Source: Gemmatimonadota bacterium
Lineage (GTDB): Bacteria > Gemmatimonadota > Gemmatimonadetes > Longimicrobiales > UBA6960
Reading direction: 5' to 3'
Assembly (NCBI GenBank): GCA_019347995.1
Contig: JAHWKH010000143.1
Span: forward strand, 1 to 6,725
Length of the DNA: 6,725 bases
Part shown: in pieces, positions 6,718 to 6,725 of the stretch
How positions within the stretch are numbered: the stretch's first letter is position 1
Layout: each line of letters begins with the position of its first letter
Made by a program: the position numbers and the translations under genes
Notes under the pieces: generated by a model
Told to the model about the DNA's origin: nothing
Database searches by the model: none
Seen by the model: the letters and a program-made list of their open reading frames with translations, nothing else

Positions 6718-6725
6718 GTCTGAAG

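Noticed and set aside
6712..6725. Short hairpin CTTCA-TGTC-TGAAG at the right edge
   Set aside because: A 5-bp stem at the window limit with no gene end or T-run to give it meaning; expected by chance.

Overview
High-GC bacterial DNA in which every convincing gene reads on the minus strand, apart from a short plus-strand gene end at the right edge. Protein styles (a PDZ protein with a Cys-rich N-terminus, a sodium/solute symporter with a charged extension after 'PPLVFN', an LpoA/LivK-like receptor next to a propionyl-CoA-type carboxylase) suggest Gemmatimonadota or a similar GC-rich environmental lineage. That placement is an inference, not a database result.

Layout in minus-strand transcription order, from right to left. 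From about 6520 to 5500 lies an internal piece of an SSS-family sodium:solute symporter. It runs in frame into an LpoA/LivK-type periplasmic receptor lacking its N-terminus (about 5496-4474). The receptor's stop overlaps the start of a complete acyl-CoA carboxylase carboxyltransferase (2927-4477). Next come a single-pass DUF4230 protein (2100-2822), a secreted two-PDZ-domain protein (811-1989) and the start of a biotin carboxylase (707 leftward). After about 143 residues the biotin carboxylase becomes, still in frame, a fragment of a regulatory ATPase/TPR protein that runs off the left edge. At 6526-6613 the plus strand carries what looks like the last 28 codons of an unrelated gene.

The coherent unit is about 285-5490: a receptor, both types of acyl-CoA carboxylase subunit (carboxyltransferase and biotin carboxylase), and between them a membrane-anchored and a secreted protein of unknown role. 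The carboxyltransferase and biotin carboxylase would together carboxylate acyl-CoA, most likely propionyl-CoA to methylmalonyl-CoA. A biotin carrier domain is not visible in the window.

The most notable property is mosaicism: three abrupt changes of protein family, near 267-284, 5485-5502 and 6520-6540, each inside a gene. The simplest reading is a chimeric metagenomic contig or a heavily rearranged locus rather than a new system. I found no CRISPR array, tRNA, rRNA, transposase or recognisable attachment site. All intergenic gaps are about 110 bases or shorter.
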